Assembly (NCBI RefSeq): GCF_002209565.1
Contig: NZ_NJIH01000011.1
Coordinates: 124,001-188,000, forward strand
Direction: 5' to 3'
Source of the DNA: Candidimonas nitroreducens
Lineage (GTDB): Bacteria > Pseudomonadota > Gammaproteobacteria > Burkholderiales > Burkholderiaceae_B
Length of the DNA stretch: 64,000 nt
The notes under the pieces are model-generated. The model searched no databases. It was not told the DNA's origin and saw only the letters and a program-made list of their open reading frames with translations. How positions within the stretch are numbered: position 1 is the first letter of the stretch; each line of letters starts with the position of its first letter. A program made the position numbers and the translations under genes. This document shows positions 1 through 7,809 of the stretch, one piece after another.

Positions 1-1
1 C

Positions 2-1156
2 GCGCACCGCTGGTACAGGCTGTTTTCGCGCGGCGCCCGCGACTGGCTGCGGCACAATGAAAAGGTTCGCGACGCCGTGCGCGAACAACTGCCCGAGATG
101 ATCGCGGGTGCCGACATCCTTAGCCGGCCCTCGCATCATACCGTGCAGATTCCGGTTCATTTCCTGGAGCATTACCGCTTTCGCCTGAATACGCCCAAGG
201 AACAGTCGGGCGTGGGGCAGGGCGGCGGGCGCCCGGGCGACGTGTACCGGCAGGGCCAGGCCGAAGGCAGCGGCGCCGGCCAGGCGGGCGCCGGCGGCGA
301 TGGCGGCGGCGAACTGCGCTTCTTGCTGGAATTGCGCATCGAGGATATTGTCGACTGGATCTGGGAAGAGCTGCACCTGCCCGATCTCAAGCCCCGCAGC
401 AGCGATGCGCTGCGCGACGAAGATCTGGTGCGCGAAGGCTGGAGCCGGCACGGCCCCCACGCGCGGCTGGATCGGCGCCTGACCATGAAAGAGGCGATCA
501 AGCGGCGCCATGCCCAGCCCGACGGGGCCGCGCCGTTTTCCGACGAAGACCTGCGCTTCCGGCAGCTGGCGCGGCGGCAGCGCCCCGCCACCGATGCGAT
601 CGTGGCGCTGGTGCTGGACGTGTCCGGCTCTATGGATGCAGAGCGGCGCAAACTGGCCAAGTCCTTCTTCTTCTGGGCGATACAAGGCTTGCGCCGGCAG
701 TACGGCGACGCACTGGAAATCGTCTTTATCGCGCATACCAGCGACGCCTGGGAATTTACCGAAGAGCAGTTTTTCCAGGTAAGCGCCACCGGCGGCACCA
801 CGGCTTCCAGCGCCTTCAAGCTGGCGCTGGAAATTTTTGCCGAGCGCTACCCCACGCGGCGCTACAACCATTACCTGTTTTACGCCTCTGATGGCGACAA
901 CTTTGCCGATGATCGCGGCCTGGCCGACAGTCTCTTGTGCAAGCTGGGCAATATCGCCAATTTCATGGGGTTTCTGGAGACACCGCAAAATCCGCATGAA
1001 TCGGGGCTTTCCGAAATCGGCCGTTTGTTCCGTTCGCTGGAGTCGCGCAATTATGCGGTAGGCACCTATACGGTGCATGACCGTGGCGGCGTATGGAGTG
1101 CCGTACGCCGCTTCTTCCAGCGCCAGGCGGACGCAGCGGCGGGCAAGGAGGCCTGA
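2..1156 (+). CDS. DUF444 (YeaH/YhbH family) protein, 5' truncated by the window
   Basis: This is the YeaH/YhbH family, usually encoded between the PrkA serine kinase and SpoVR and linked to stress and starvation responses. The reading frame is open from base 2, and the residues encoded there (about 25, ending in KVRDAV) match the usual family N-terminus, so the GTG at 77 is not the true start and a few codons lie outside the window. A Gly/Gln-rich linker is encoded near 210-300. A von Willebrand A-like MIDAS motif (LDVSGSM, about 614-634) is followed by a second block with YASDGDNF near 880-905. The stop lies two bases before the spoVR start, so the two are co-transcribed. The prkA gene would be expected just upstream, outside the window. 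The biochemical function of the family is poorly defined. Confidence 0.9.
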   Translation, partial: AHRWYRLFSRGARDWLRHNEKVRDAVREQLPEMIAGADILSRPSHHTVQIPVHFLEHYRFRLNTPKEQSGVGQGGGRPGDVYRQGQAEGSGAGQAGAGGDGGGELRFLLELRIEDIVDWIWEELHLPDLKPRSSDALRDEDLVREGWSRHGPHARLDRRLTMKEAIKRRHAQPDGAAPFSDEDLRFRQLARRQRPATDAIVALVLDVSGSMDAERRKLAKSFFFWAIQGLRRQYGDALEIVFIAHTSDAWEFTEEQFFQVSATGGTTASSAFKLALEIFAERYPTRRYNHYLFYASDGDNFADDRGLADSLLCKLGNIANFMGFLETPQNPHESGLSEIGRLFRSLESRNYAVGTYTVHDRGGVWSAVRRFFQRQADAAAGKEA

Positions 1157-1157
1157 G

Positions 1158-2549
1158 ATGCAAGCTACCTACGAACATGGCCTCGAGCAGCTTTCACTCT
1201 ACATGCCGAAGATCGAGGCGCTGGCCAGGCGCGACGGGCTGGATTTCGACCCGGTCGATTTCGAGCTGGTACCCAATACTTTCATGATGGAGGTGGCGGT
1301 GTACGGCCTGCCCATACGCATGCCGCACTGGTCTTTCGGCGTGCGCTACATCCATCAGCAGGTGCAGCACCGCATGGGCGGCTCGCACATCTTCGAGGTG
1401 GTGTTTCCGGGAAATCCCAACCGTGCCTACCTGGTAACCGACAACGGGCTGGCGCAGAACACGCTGGTGACGGCGCATGTGCTGGGACACGCCGATTTTT
1501 CCAAAAACAATGCCTTGTTCGCGCGCATGCAGCAGCAAGTGGGCTATCACATCGTGACCGAGGCGGCGGAACGCGCGCACAGCATTCAGGCCGCGATAGA
1601 AGAGTATGGCCAAAGGCGTGTGGAAATGGTGCTGGATGCGGCGCTTGCGCTGGAGCAGCACATCGACGTGGATCAGCCCATACATCGGCACGATTACCCG
1701 GTCGATATCGAACCCAGGGCGAATCCCAAGCCGACCGGCTTTCGTTCCCGCTACGCGGCGCTGCCCGGCGAAGAAGCGCCTGCGGCGCGTGGGCGGCAGC
1801 GCGCCCCCGTGCCGCCGCATCCGGAATCGGATCTGTTGTGGTTCATGGCGCGCTATGCGCCCGACATGGAAGGCTGGGAGCGGGATATTTTCCTGGCGGT
1901 GCGCGAAGAGTCGTTTTATTTCTACCCGGTATTCGCCTGCCAGATCATGAACGAAGGCTGGGCCAGCTACTGGCATGCGCGCCTGCTGCGCGAGGCCGAC
2001 TTCCTGCCGGACGATGTTTATCTGGACGCGATCAAATCGCATTCGGACGTGATCCGCCCCTACGCCAGCGGCAAGGATTTCGCGCTTGCCCTCAACCCCT
2101 ATCACGTCGGTTTTGCCATGTGGGAGCACATCATCGAGAACGAAGGCCTGGACACTGCCTTGCGCATACGTGCCGAAGAGGACGACTTCAGCTTCATACG
2201 CAACCACCTCGACGAGGCCCTGGTCGAAAAATTGCAATTACTGGGCTATCGCAGCGGCCGGGAGCCGGGGGCCGGAATCCGCGTCCAGGTCGAGGACATG
2301 GACATCGATGCCTTGCGGGAACAGTTGATCGCGCCGAAGTTCAATTTTTCCGCGCCGCACGTGCAGGCCGTCGAGCTGAGCAACGACGGCAGCCTGATGC
2401 TGCGCCATGACCATGCGGCCGATGGCCGCGGCCTGGATCTGGATCGCGCGAAGAAGGTGCTGGACTACATCGCCCTGGTCTGGCGCCGCCCCGTGGCGCT
2501 GGAAACGATAGACGGCGAGGGCAACAAGAAGACTTTGGCGGCTCGCTGA
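1158..2549 (+). CDS. spoVR: SpoVR family protein
   Basis: A 463-residue SpoVR homologue. The family was named for Bacillus cortex formation but is widespread in non-sporulating proteobacteria, where it sits with prkA and DUF444 genes. The ATG at 1158 is chosen because it follows an AAGGAGG ribosome-binding site at 1144-1150, whereas an upstream in-frame start would overlap the DUF444 gene. Family landmarks include MPHWSFG and the YLVTDNGLAQNTLVTAHVLGH region near residues 90-115, then MNEGWASYWHARL and NPYHVGFAMWEHI in the second half. The histidine- and glutamate-rich conserved blocks suggest metal binding, but the activity is unknown. Full family length; no defects seen. Confidence 0.93.
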   Translation: MQATYEHGLEQLSLYMPKIEALARRDGLDFDPVDFELVPNTFMMEVAVYGLPIRMPHWSFGVRYIHQQVQHRMGGSHIFEVVFPGNPNRAYLVTDNGLAQNTLVTAHVLGHADFSKNNALFARMQQQVGYHIVTEAAERAHSIQAAIEEYGQRRVEMVLDAALALEQHIDVDQPIHRHDYPVDIEPRANPKPTGFRSRYAALPGEEAPAARGRQRAPVPPHPESDLLWFMARYAPDMEGWERDIFLAVREESFYFYPVFACQIMNEGWASYWHARLLREADFLPDDVYLDAIKSHSDVIRPYASGKDFALALNPYHVGFAMWEHIIENEGLDTALRIRAEEDDFSFIRNHLDEALVEKLQLLGYRSGREPGAGIRVQVEDMDIDALREQLIAPKFNFSAPHVQAVELSNDGSLMLRHDHAADGRGLDLDRAKKVLDYIALVWRRPVALETIDGEGNKKTLAAR

Positions 2550-2573
2550 AGAGCAGGTCGGCGGGCTGGGGAA

Positions 2574-3623
2574 CTACGGCGCTTTCAAATACGCGTCCAG
2601 CGCTGCAAGTGCCTGGCCAGGCCGGTGCATGGCCGCGGCCAGGTCTTGGGCACGCTTGATTTCCGCCGGCTTCATGTCCTGCTGCACGTGCTGCAGATTC
2701 TTTACACTCAAGGTATTGCCGCTATTGGCCGCATGCATGAACAGGGCGCAGGCCGCTACCTTGTTTTCGGGCACCCCGGCGCCCCGTACGTACAGGATGC
2801 CCATGGCGTTCCAGCTTAGGGCGAAGCCGCGCTGCGCTGCGCGGCGGTACCACTTCATGGCCGTGGCGTAATCCTTTTGTACGCCCAGGCCTTGTTCGTA
2901 CATGGAGCCCAGATTGTGTTCGGACGGAGCATAGCCCTGGGCGGCGGCCTTCAGGTACCAGTTGCGGGCCTGTTCGAAGTCTTGTTTGATGCCGCGGCCG
3001 TTGCGGTACGCCAGCGCCAGGTTGTGCTGGCCGATGTCCGTGCCTTGCTCGGCGGACAGGCGAAACAGCGTGGCCGCAAGCGGATAGTCCTTTTTCACGC
3101 CGTCGCCGTTGCTGAGCATCATGCCCAGGTTGGCCATGGCCAGCGGATGGCCCTGCTGGGCCGACAATTGGTACCAGCGCGCTGCCTCTTGGTAGTTCTG
3201 TTTTACCCCGCGCCCGTACTGGTAGCGTACGCCCAGATTGTATTGGGCCCAGACCTGGCCCTGCACCGCGGCTTTTTCATACCATTTCAGGGCTTCGGCA
3301 TCGCTTTGCGGCACGCCCTTGCCGTGGCTGTAGGCCCATGCCAGATTGTTTTGCGCCCCGGCATGGCCCTGGTCGGCGGCCAGGCGGTACCAGCGTGCCG
3401 CCGCAGCGGGGTCGGCGGGCACGCCCTGGCCTTCGTCGTAGGCCAGGCCCATGCGGAACTGGGCCTGGGCATCGCCCTTGTCGGCCAGCGGCCGCCATTC
3501 CTGCAAGGCCGTCGCATAATCGCCGCGGTCGGCGGCTTGCTCGCCTTCTTTGTAGCCCGCATTTGCCAGGGCGGCCGAGCCGAGCATCGCGATAGCAAGC
3601 GTCAACTTGATCAAATTATGCAT
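2574..3623 (-). CDS. Sel1-repeat (SEL1-like TPR) secreted protein
   Basis: The ATG at 3623 is chosen over the longer frame (3683) because it begins with a clear signal peptide: MHNLIKLTLAIAMLG followed by ALANA and a cleavage site near residue 22. The mature part consists of about seven consecutive Sel1-type repeats of roughly 36 residues, each with the pattern A..NLG..Y..G.GV..D...A..WY..AA.QG. Such solenoids bind proteins and often occur in periplasmic regulators and effectors. The last repeat (AACALFMHAANSG) is divergent, and about 40 charged residues follow it. It converges on spoVR with a 24-base gap and diverges from the autotransporter gene. The specific partner is unknown. Confidence 0.85.
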   Translation of the reverse strand: MHNLIKLTLAIAMLGSAALANAGYKEGEQAADRGDYATALQEWRPLADKGDAQAQFRMGLAYDEGQGVPADPAAAARWYRLAADQGHAGAQNNLAWAYSHGKGVPQSDAEALKWYEKAAVQGQVWAQYNLGVRYQYGRGVKQNYQEAARWYQLSAQQGHPLAMANLGMMLSNGDGVKKDYPLAATLFRLSAEQGTDIGQHNLALAYRNGRGIKQDFEQARNWYLKAAAQGYAPSEHNLGSMYEQGLGVQKDYATAMKWYRRAAQRGFALSWNAMGILYVRGAGVPENKVAACALFMHAANSGNTLSVKNLQHVQQDMKPAEIKRAQDLAAAMHRPGQALAALDAYLKAP

Positions 3624-3720
3624 ATTGTTTTCTCTGGTTCCGTACGCCATGCGAAGCAGGCCGCGCCTTCGGGTTGGCGCCACTGTCGGGAAATATATCA
3701 GCGGCGACTCAAAAGCGTTT

Positions 3721-3734
3721 CATTCAAATGAATG
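3721..3734 (+). repeat. Inverted-repeat element, left copy
   Basis: CATTCAAATGAATG. Its reverse complement recurs at 3893-3906 with one mismatch. It lies on the Sel1 side of the divergent region. Possible operator. Confidence 0.5.
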
Positions 3735-3892
3735 GAGTACGAGGGCCCGGATGCTTGTGATTCGGCCGACGCTTTGCGAGTCCCAGCGCCTCGCAAGCTG
3801 TCTTTGCGACCGGCTCTGTGCCTGGCGGTGGATGATGGCCGGTGTCATAAGCGCAACATCCCGCTAATTAATTGTGCTTTTAGTTTCTTTTT

Positions 3893-3906
3893 CATCCATT
3901 TGAATG
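3893..3906 (-). repeat. Inverted-repeat element, right copy
   Basis: Read on the minus strand it is CATTCAAATGGATG, matching 3721-3734 at 13 of 14 positions. It lies about 64 bases upstream of the autotransporter start, a plausible position for a promoter-proximal regulator site. Confidence 0.5.
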
Positions 3907-3969
3907 ACGGTTGATTTCTCGAGCTCGTCCAGAATAAGCAAAAAGTTTTGACTACGACAGGGGAATCAC

Positions 3970-6900
3970 GTGAAAAACCACGGCCGGCGCAGCCGCGTCA
4001 GGAACCATAGGTCTGTGCATACATATGCTGCGCCCGGCTCGCGGCCGCACTTGCTGACTTTGGCGGTATGGGCCGCATTGGCGGCCCTGCCGCCGGCCGC
4101 CAACGCGGCATGTACTGTTTCGGGGGTGGATCTTAGCTGCGGGCCCGGCGACGTCCTGGATGCGACCACTTCCGTACAGGCGTTCACCAACTCGCATGCC
4201 CAGCTCAATGGCGAGGCGAACAACCCGGTCACCGTCTCGACCACGGGCACCGACCCGCTGTTCAAGGTACTGGCGCCCGACAATCACGTCACTGCCACCG
4301 CCAACCACACCGTGTTCAACGCCAGCGCTACGGTTCTGCAAGCCGACTCGTTCGGCGATTCCACCCTGAAGCTGCAGAATTCCACCATCAACATTGGCCT
4401 GGGCACGGCGCCCAAAAGCGGGTTCGACGACCCCTGGACGCTGAAGTATGCCCTGTACGCCCAAAGCGCCGGCGGCGGGGCGCCGATCATCGAGCTTAAC
4501 AATGTCGAATTCAACAACCTGAGCACCACCCCAGGCAACGTGATGAATCTGGTGTACGCCAATTCCAGCAATACCACGCCGGGGCCGCAGGTCAGTGCCA
4601 ATGGGGTTACGACCCGCGGCCCCGTGGATTACGGCTTCGTCATTGCCGGCCAGGGCTCCAGCCTGCTGCTGGAAAATTCCCAACTCAAGGACGTCAATTT
4701 CAGCGCGATCAGCAATCAGGCCAACGATTATTCCGCCGGCAGGGACATCGCTCAAGTCACGATCAGGAACTCGGTGATTACGGGCGCTAATGAAGAGGGC
4801 GCTATCTCCATAGACAACATTGGCCCCAACAGCCGAACGTCTGGCTTCCAGTTGGATATTGCCGACAGCCAGATTAGCGCTTCAAATGGCACGGCCATAG
4901 ACATTACCCTGGCGCAACAGGATGCGCCGATTGTCGTGAACTTCGGCGTGCAGGATACCCACACCCCCAGCACGCTGGTCAGCAACGACTACGGCATAGC
5001 GGCCTACAGCCTTGCTTCCGGCGCGCACCAGCCTATTACCATCACCACGGGCAGCAACACCCAGATCAACGTCAGCGGTACCAAGTATGGTGACTATGGT
5101 GAGGGCGTGGGCATTCTTGCCTTTAGCCAGGACGGCGATGGCGCGGTGACCGTCCGGAATGCGGCAAGCATTGATGTTCAAGGCCAATCTGCCACCGGCA
5201 TCGACGCCGTAAGCAATGGGCCGATTCTGGTCGACAGCCGCGAAGGCGATATCCGCGTGGCGGGTACGGACGGCAGTTTGGGGATTTACGCCGGCGACGC
5301 GGACGCGCCTGTTAATCAGACCATCCATATCATGGCAGGTGCCATAGACGTTCCCAATCAATATTCCAGCGCCGTTTCGGCAAATACCTCCAACGGCACG
5401 ATCACGGTCGATGTCACCAAGAAAATATCGGCTCCCGGCAAAGGTTCCCAGGGGGTCGCGGTGTCTCTGGGCAATGCCAGTGCCGACATCAATGTGATGC
5501 CCGGCGGCTCCATCTTGGGGGGCGCACGGGATCCCGACGACTGGGGATCACTCAGCCCTTACTACTATCCTTCGGGAATATTGGTGGTCAATCGCAAGGC
5601 CTCCGGCGTACAGGCCACGACCATCAATAACCAGGGTTCGATCGGCGCCATGACGGATGGCGCCATCGCTTCCATGATGGATCCGGATACGCTGGTTCAG
5701 GACAGCCCCGTGGTGATCAACAACTATGGCACCATCACCGGCTATGTCGACCTGGCCCGCGTCAGCGCTACCGGCCCACAGAATACTTTCAACAATTATT
5801 CGTCCAATTCGTTCGTCATGCGCAATTTTTCCGACACGAACGGTGATGGCGTGCGCGATACCAAGGCCGTGTCGGTGTCGAATTTCGGCGGCCCCAACGC
5901 GCTGTTCAACAACGCGGCCAGCGGCACCGTGCGTTTCGGTGACGTCGCCGGCAACACCGCCACCGATACTACCGGCCAGTACATCCCCACCACCGGAAAC
6001 CCCGGCCGCGCGCTCGACGCTAGCGTCTACGGCCTGTCCCGCGCCGGCATCGCGCAGGGCCAACTGGTCAATCTGGCCACCTTCATCAACAGCGGCACGA
6101 TAGACCTGACCGGCCCGGCCGTGGGCAATGTGCTGGCCATTACCGGCAATCCCGACATGGCGGCATCGGCCACCGGCTCGGCCACGCCCGGTGTCTTCGT
6201 GTCCAATGGCGGCGCGCTGCGCGTCAATGCCGTGCTGGACGCAGGCATGGCGCCCGGCGCCGGTACCGGCTCGCAAGCCGACATGCTGGTGGTCGACCGC
6301 ACGCAAACCGGCGCTGGCGGCGCCACGCGGGTCTTCGTGGCCAACCAGGGCGGCCTGGGGGCCCAGACCACGGGCAGCGGCATCGAGCTGGTCGAAGTAC
6401 GCGACAAGACGTCCGGCGCCTCGGATCCGGGCGCCTTCGCCCTGGGCCAGCGTACCGCGGCCGGCGCCTACGACTACACGCTGCAGCACAATGGCACCGG
6501 TGCCGATGCGGCGGACGGCAATTGGTATCTGCGCAGCAGCCTGCGCCCCGAGATCCCACTGTATCAGGCGGTGCCGGCCCTGGCCGGACGCATGGGCCTG
6601 GACATGCTCGGCACCTACCACGACCGGTTGGGCGAAGACTACAGCCATACCGCCGAGGGCGCGGCGCCAGCCTCGCGGCGCGCCGCGTGGGGCCGCATAT
6701 ACGGCGGCAATTTCAAGACCCGCCTGGACGGCAGCGGCGCCCAGCGGCTAAGCCAGTACGCAAGCGACGGCCCTGCCTACGACATGAGCACCTGGGGCCT
6801 GCAAACCGGCATGGATCTCTACCGCCGCCATGGCGGAGCCGGCCAGGCCGCCGATGTCGCCGGCCTGTACTTCGGCTACAGCCACGGCAGCGCAGATGTG

Positions 6901-7548
6901 GAAAATGCTGCAAGCGACAGCCGGGCCGGCACGGTCAAGCTGGACGGATACAGCCTGGGCGCGTACTGGACGCGCAAGGGCGCCGGCGGCTGGTACGTGG
7001 ACGGTGTGGTGCAAGCCACCTACTATGGCAACATCCAGGCCGATTCCAGCCTGGGCCAGCGCCTGAGCACCGATGGCTGGGGCCTGGCGGCCTCGGCGGA
7101 AAGCGGCTACCCCTTCAAGCTGGGTGCCGGCTGGAAGCTGGAACCGCAAGTCCAGCTGCTGTACCAGTACATCGACATCAAGAACGCCTCGGACGACTTC
7201 GGCCAGGTGCGCTATTCGTCCGACGGCAATATCTATGCGCGTGTCGGCGTGCGGCTGGACAAGGCCTTTACCACGGCCAGCGGCGGGCAGTTTACGCCCT
7301 GGGCGCATGCCAACGTTTGGGCCAGCCCCAGCAACCCGTCCACCACACGGTTCTCGACGCTGTCGGGCGCCAACACGGTGGCCATGCAGTCCGGGCTGGG
7401 AGGCACCTGGATGCAGCTGGGCGTGGGGCTTGCCGGCCAGGTGGCCAAAAACACCAGCGTGTTCGCCGCTGCCGACTATAACCAGAACATTGGCGGCCAG
7501 AAGGCCTACGGCGTCAGCGGCCGCATAGGCTTGAAAATAGCCTGGTAA
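3970..7548 (+). CDS. Autotransporter (type Va secretion) with pertactin-like linker and beta-barrel
   Basis: A 1192-residue autotransporter that exports its own N-terminal passenger through a C-terminal outer-membrane beta-barrel. It starts at GTG 3970, preceded by GACAGGGGA. The N-terminus is long and basic (about 28 residues), followed by a hydrophobic core (LLTLAVWAALAALPP) and an ANA|AC cleavage site near residue 46. The passenger (about 47-800) is rich in Asn, Thr, Ser and Gly with imperfect repeats, as expected for a beta-helix. Around residues 800-880 is the autochaperone/linker signature seen in pertactin-type proteins (ELVEV, YDYTL, NWYLRS, RPEIPLYQA). The last about 290 residues form the barrel, which begins with AAWGRIYGG and ends in GLKIAW, the usual terminal aromatic. 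No RGD motif or protease triad was recognised, so the adhesin/effector role is unassigned. Confidence 0.92.
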   Translation: MKNHGRRSRVRNHRSVHTYAAPGSRPHLLTLAVWAALAALPPAANAACTVSGVDLSCGPGDVLDATTSVQAFTNSHAQLNGEANNPVTVSTTGTDPLFKVLAPDNHVTATANHTVFNASATVLQADSFGDSTLKLQNSTINIGLGTAPKSGFDDPWTLKYALYAQSAGGGAPIIELNNVEFNNLSTTPGNVMNLVYANSSNTTPGPQVSANGVTTRGPVDYGFVIAGQGSSLLLENSQLKDVNFSAISNQANDYSAGRDIAQVTIRNSVITGANEEGAISIDNIGPNSRTSGFQLDIADSQISASNGTAIDITLAQQDAPIVVNFGVQDTHTPSTLVSNDYGIAAYSLASGAHQPITITTGSNTQINVSGTKYGDYGEGVGILAFSQDGDGAVTVRNAASIDVQGQSATGIDAVSNGPILVDSREGDIRVAGTDGSLGIYAGDADAPVNQTIHIMAGAIDVPNQYSSAVSANTSNGTITVDVTKKISAPGKGSQGVAVSLGNASADINVMPGGSILGGARDPDDWGSLSPYYYPSGILVVNRKASGVQATTINNQGSIGAMTDGAIASMMDPDTLVQDSPVVINNYGTITGYVDLARVSATGPQNTFNNYSSNSFVMRNFSDTNGDGVRDTKAVSVSNFGGPNALFNNAASGTVRFGDVAGNTATDTTGQYIPTTGNPGRALDASVYGLSRAGIAQGQLVNLATFINSGTIDLTGPAVGNVLAITGNPDMAASATGSATPGVFVSNGGALRVNAVLDAGMAPGAGTGSQADMLVVDRTQTGAGGATRVFVANQGGLGAQTTGSGIELVEVRDKTSGASDPGAFALGQRTAAGAYDYTLQHNGTGADAADGNWYLRSSLRPEIPLYQAVPALAGRMGLDMLGTYHDRLGEDYSHTAEGAAPASRRAAWGRIYGGNFKTRLDGSGAQRLSQYASDGPAYDMSTWGLQTGMDLYRRHGGAGQAADVAGLYFGYSHGSADVENAASDSRAGTVKLDGYSLGAYWTRKGAGGWYVDGVVQATYYGNIQADSSLGQRLSTDGWGLAASAESGYPFKLGAGWKLEPQVQLLYQYIDIKNASDDFGQVRYSSDGNIYARVGVRLDKAFTTASGGQFTPWAHANVWASPSNPSTTRFSTLSGANTVAMQSGLGGTWMQLGVGLAGQVAKNTSVFAAADYNQNIGGQKAYGVSGRIGLKIAW

Positions 7549-7809
7549 TTGCCCTGGCCATTGCAATAGGCGACAGGTTTTCCATGGGTACCCCGCATCG
7601 GGCCTGACTGGCTCGGTGTGGGGATTTTTCCCTATTGTTCCGATGCCGTTCGCAGGACTGGCATCGGCTGCATTCAGATATTCGCGTGTCGGTGTCCCAG
7701 GCACCGGGTAGCCTTTGCGAATGCCGCAAGCCGGGCTTCCGGCGGGTGCGGCCCGTCCGATGCGGCCTGGCCTTCGGCCGCGCTGGAACAAACCTAGCGC
7801 AAACCCGCA
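7549..7809. other. Intergenic region between converging autotransporter and sbcC-like genes
   Basis: Both flanking genes end here. I see no gene and no convincing intrinsic terminator; only scattered short GC-rich inverted repeats. Confidence 0.4.

Larger units (their letters stand above)
3624..3969. promoter_or_regulatory. Divergent intergenic region between Sel1 protein and autotransporter
   Basis: This 346-base region separates the divergent Sel1-repeat gene from the autotransporter gene. It contains two near-identical 14-base elements in inverted orientation at 3721-3734 and 3893-3906 (CATTCAAATGAATG and, reversed, CATTCAAATGGATG), about 172 bases apart. The part near the autotransporter is AT-rich (about 3865-3955). 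The sequence shows the repeats; a regulator-binding role is inference. Confidence 0.5.
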
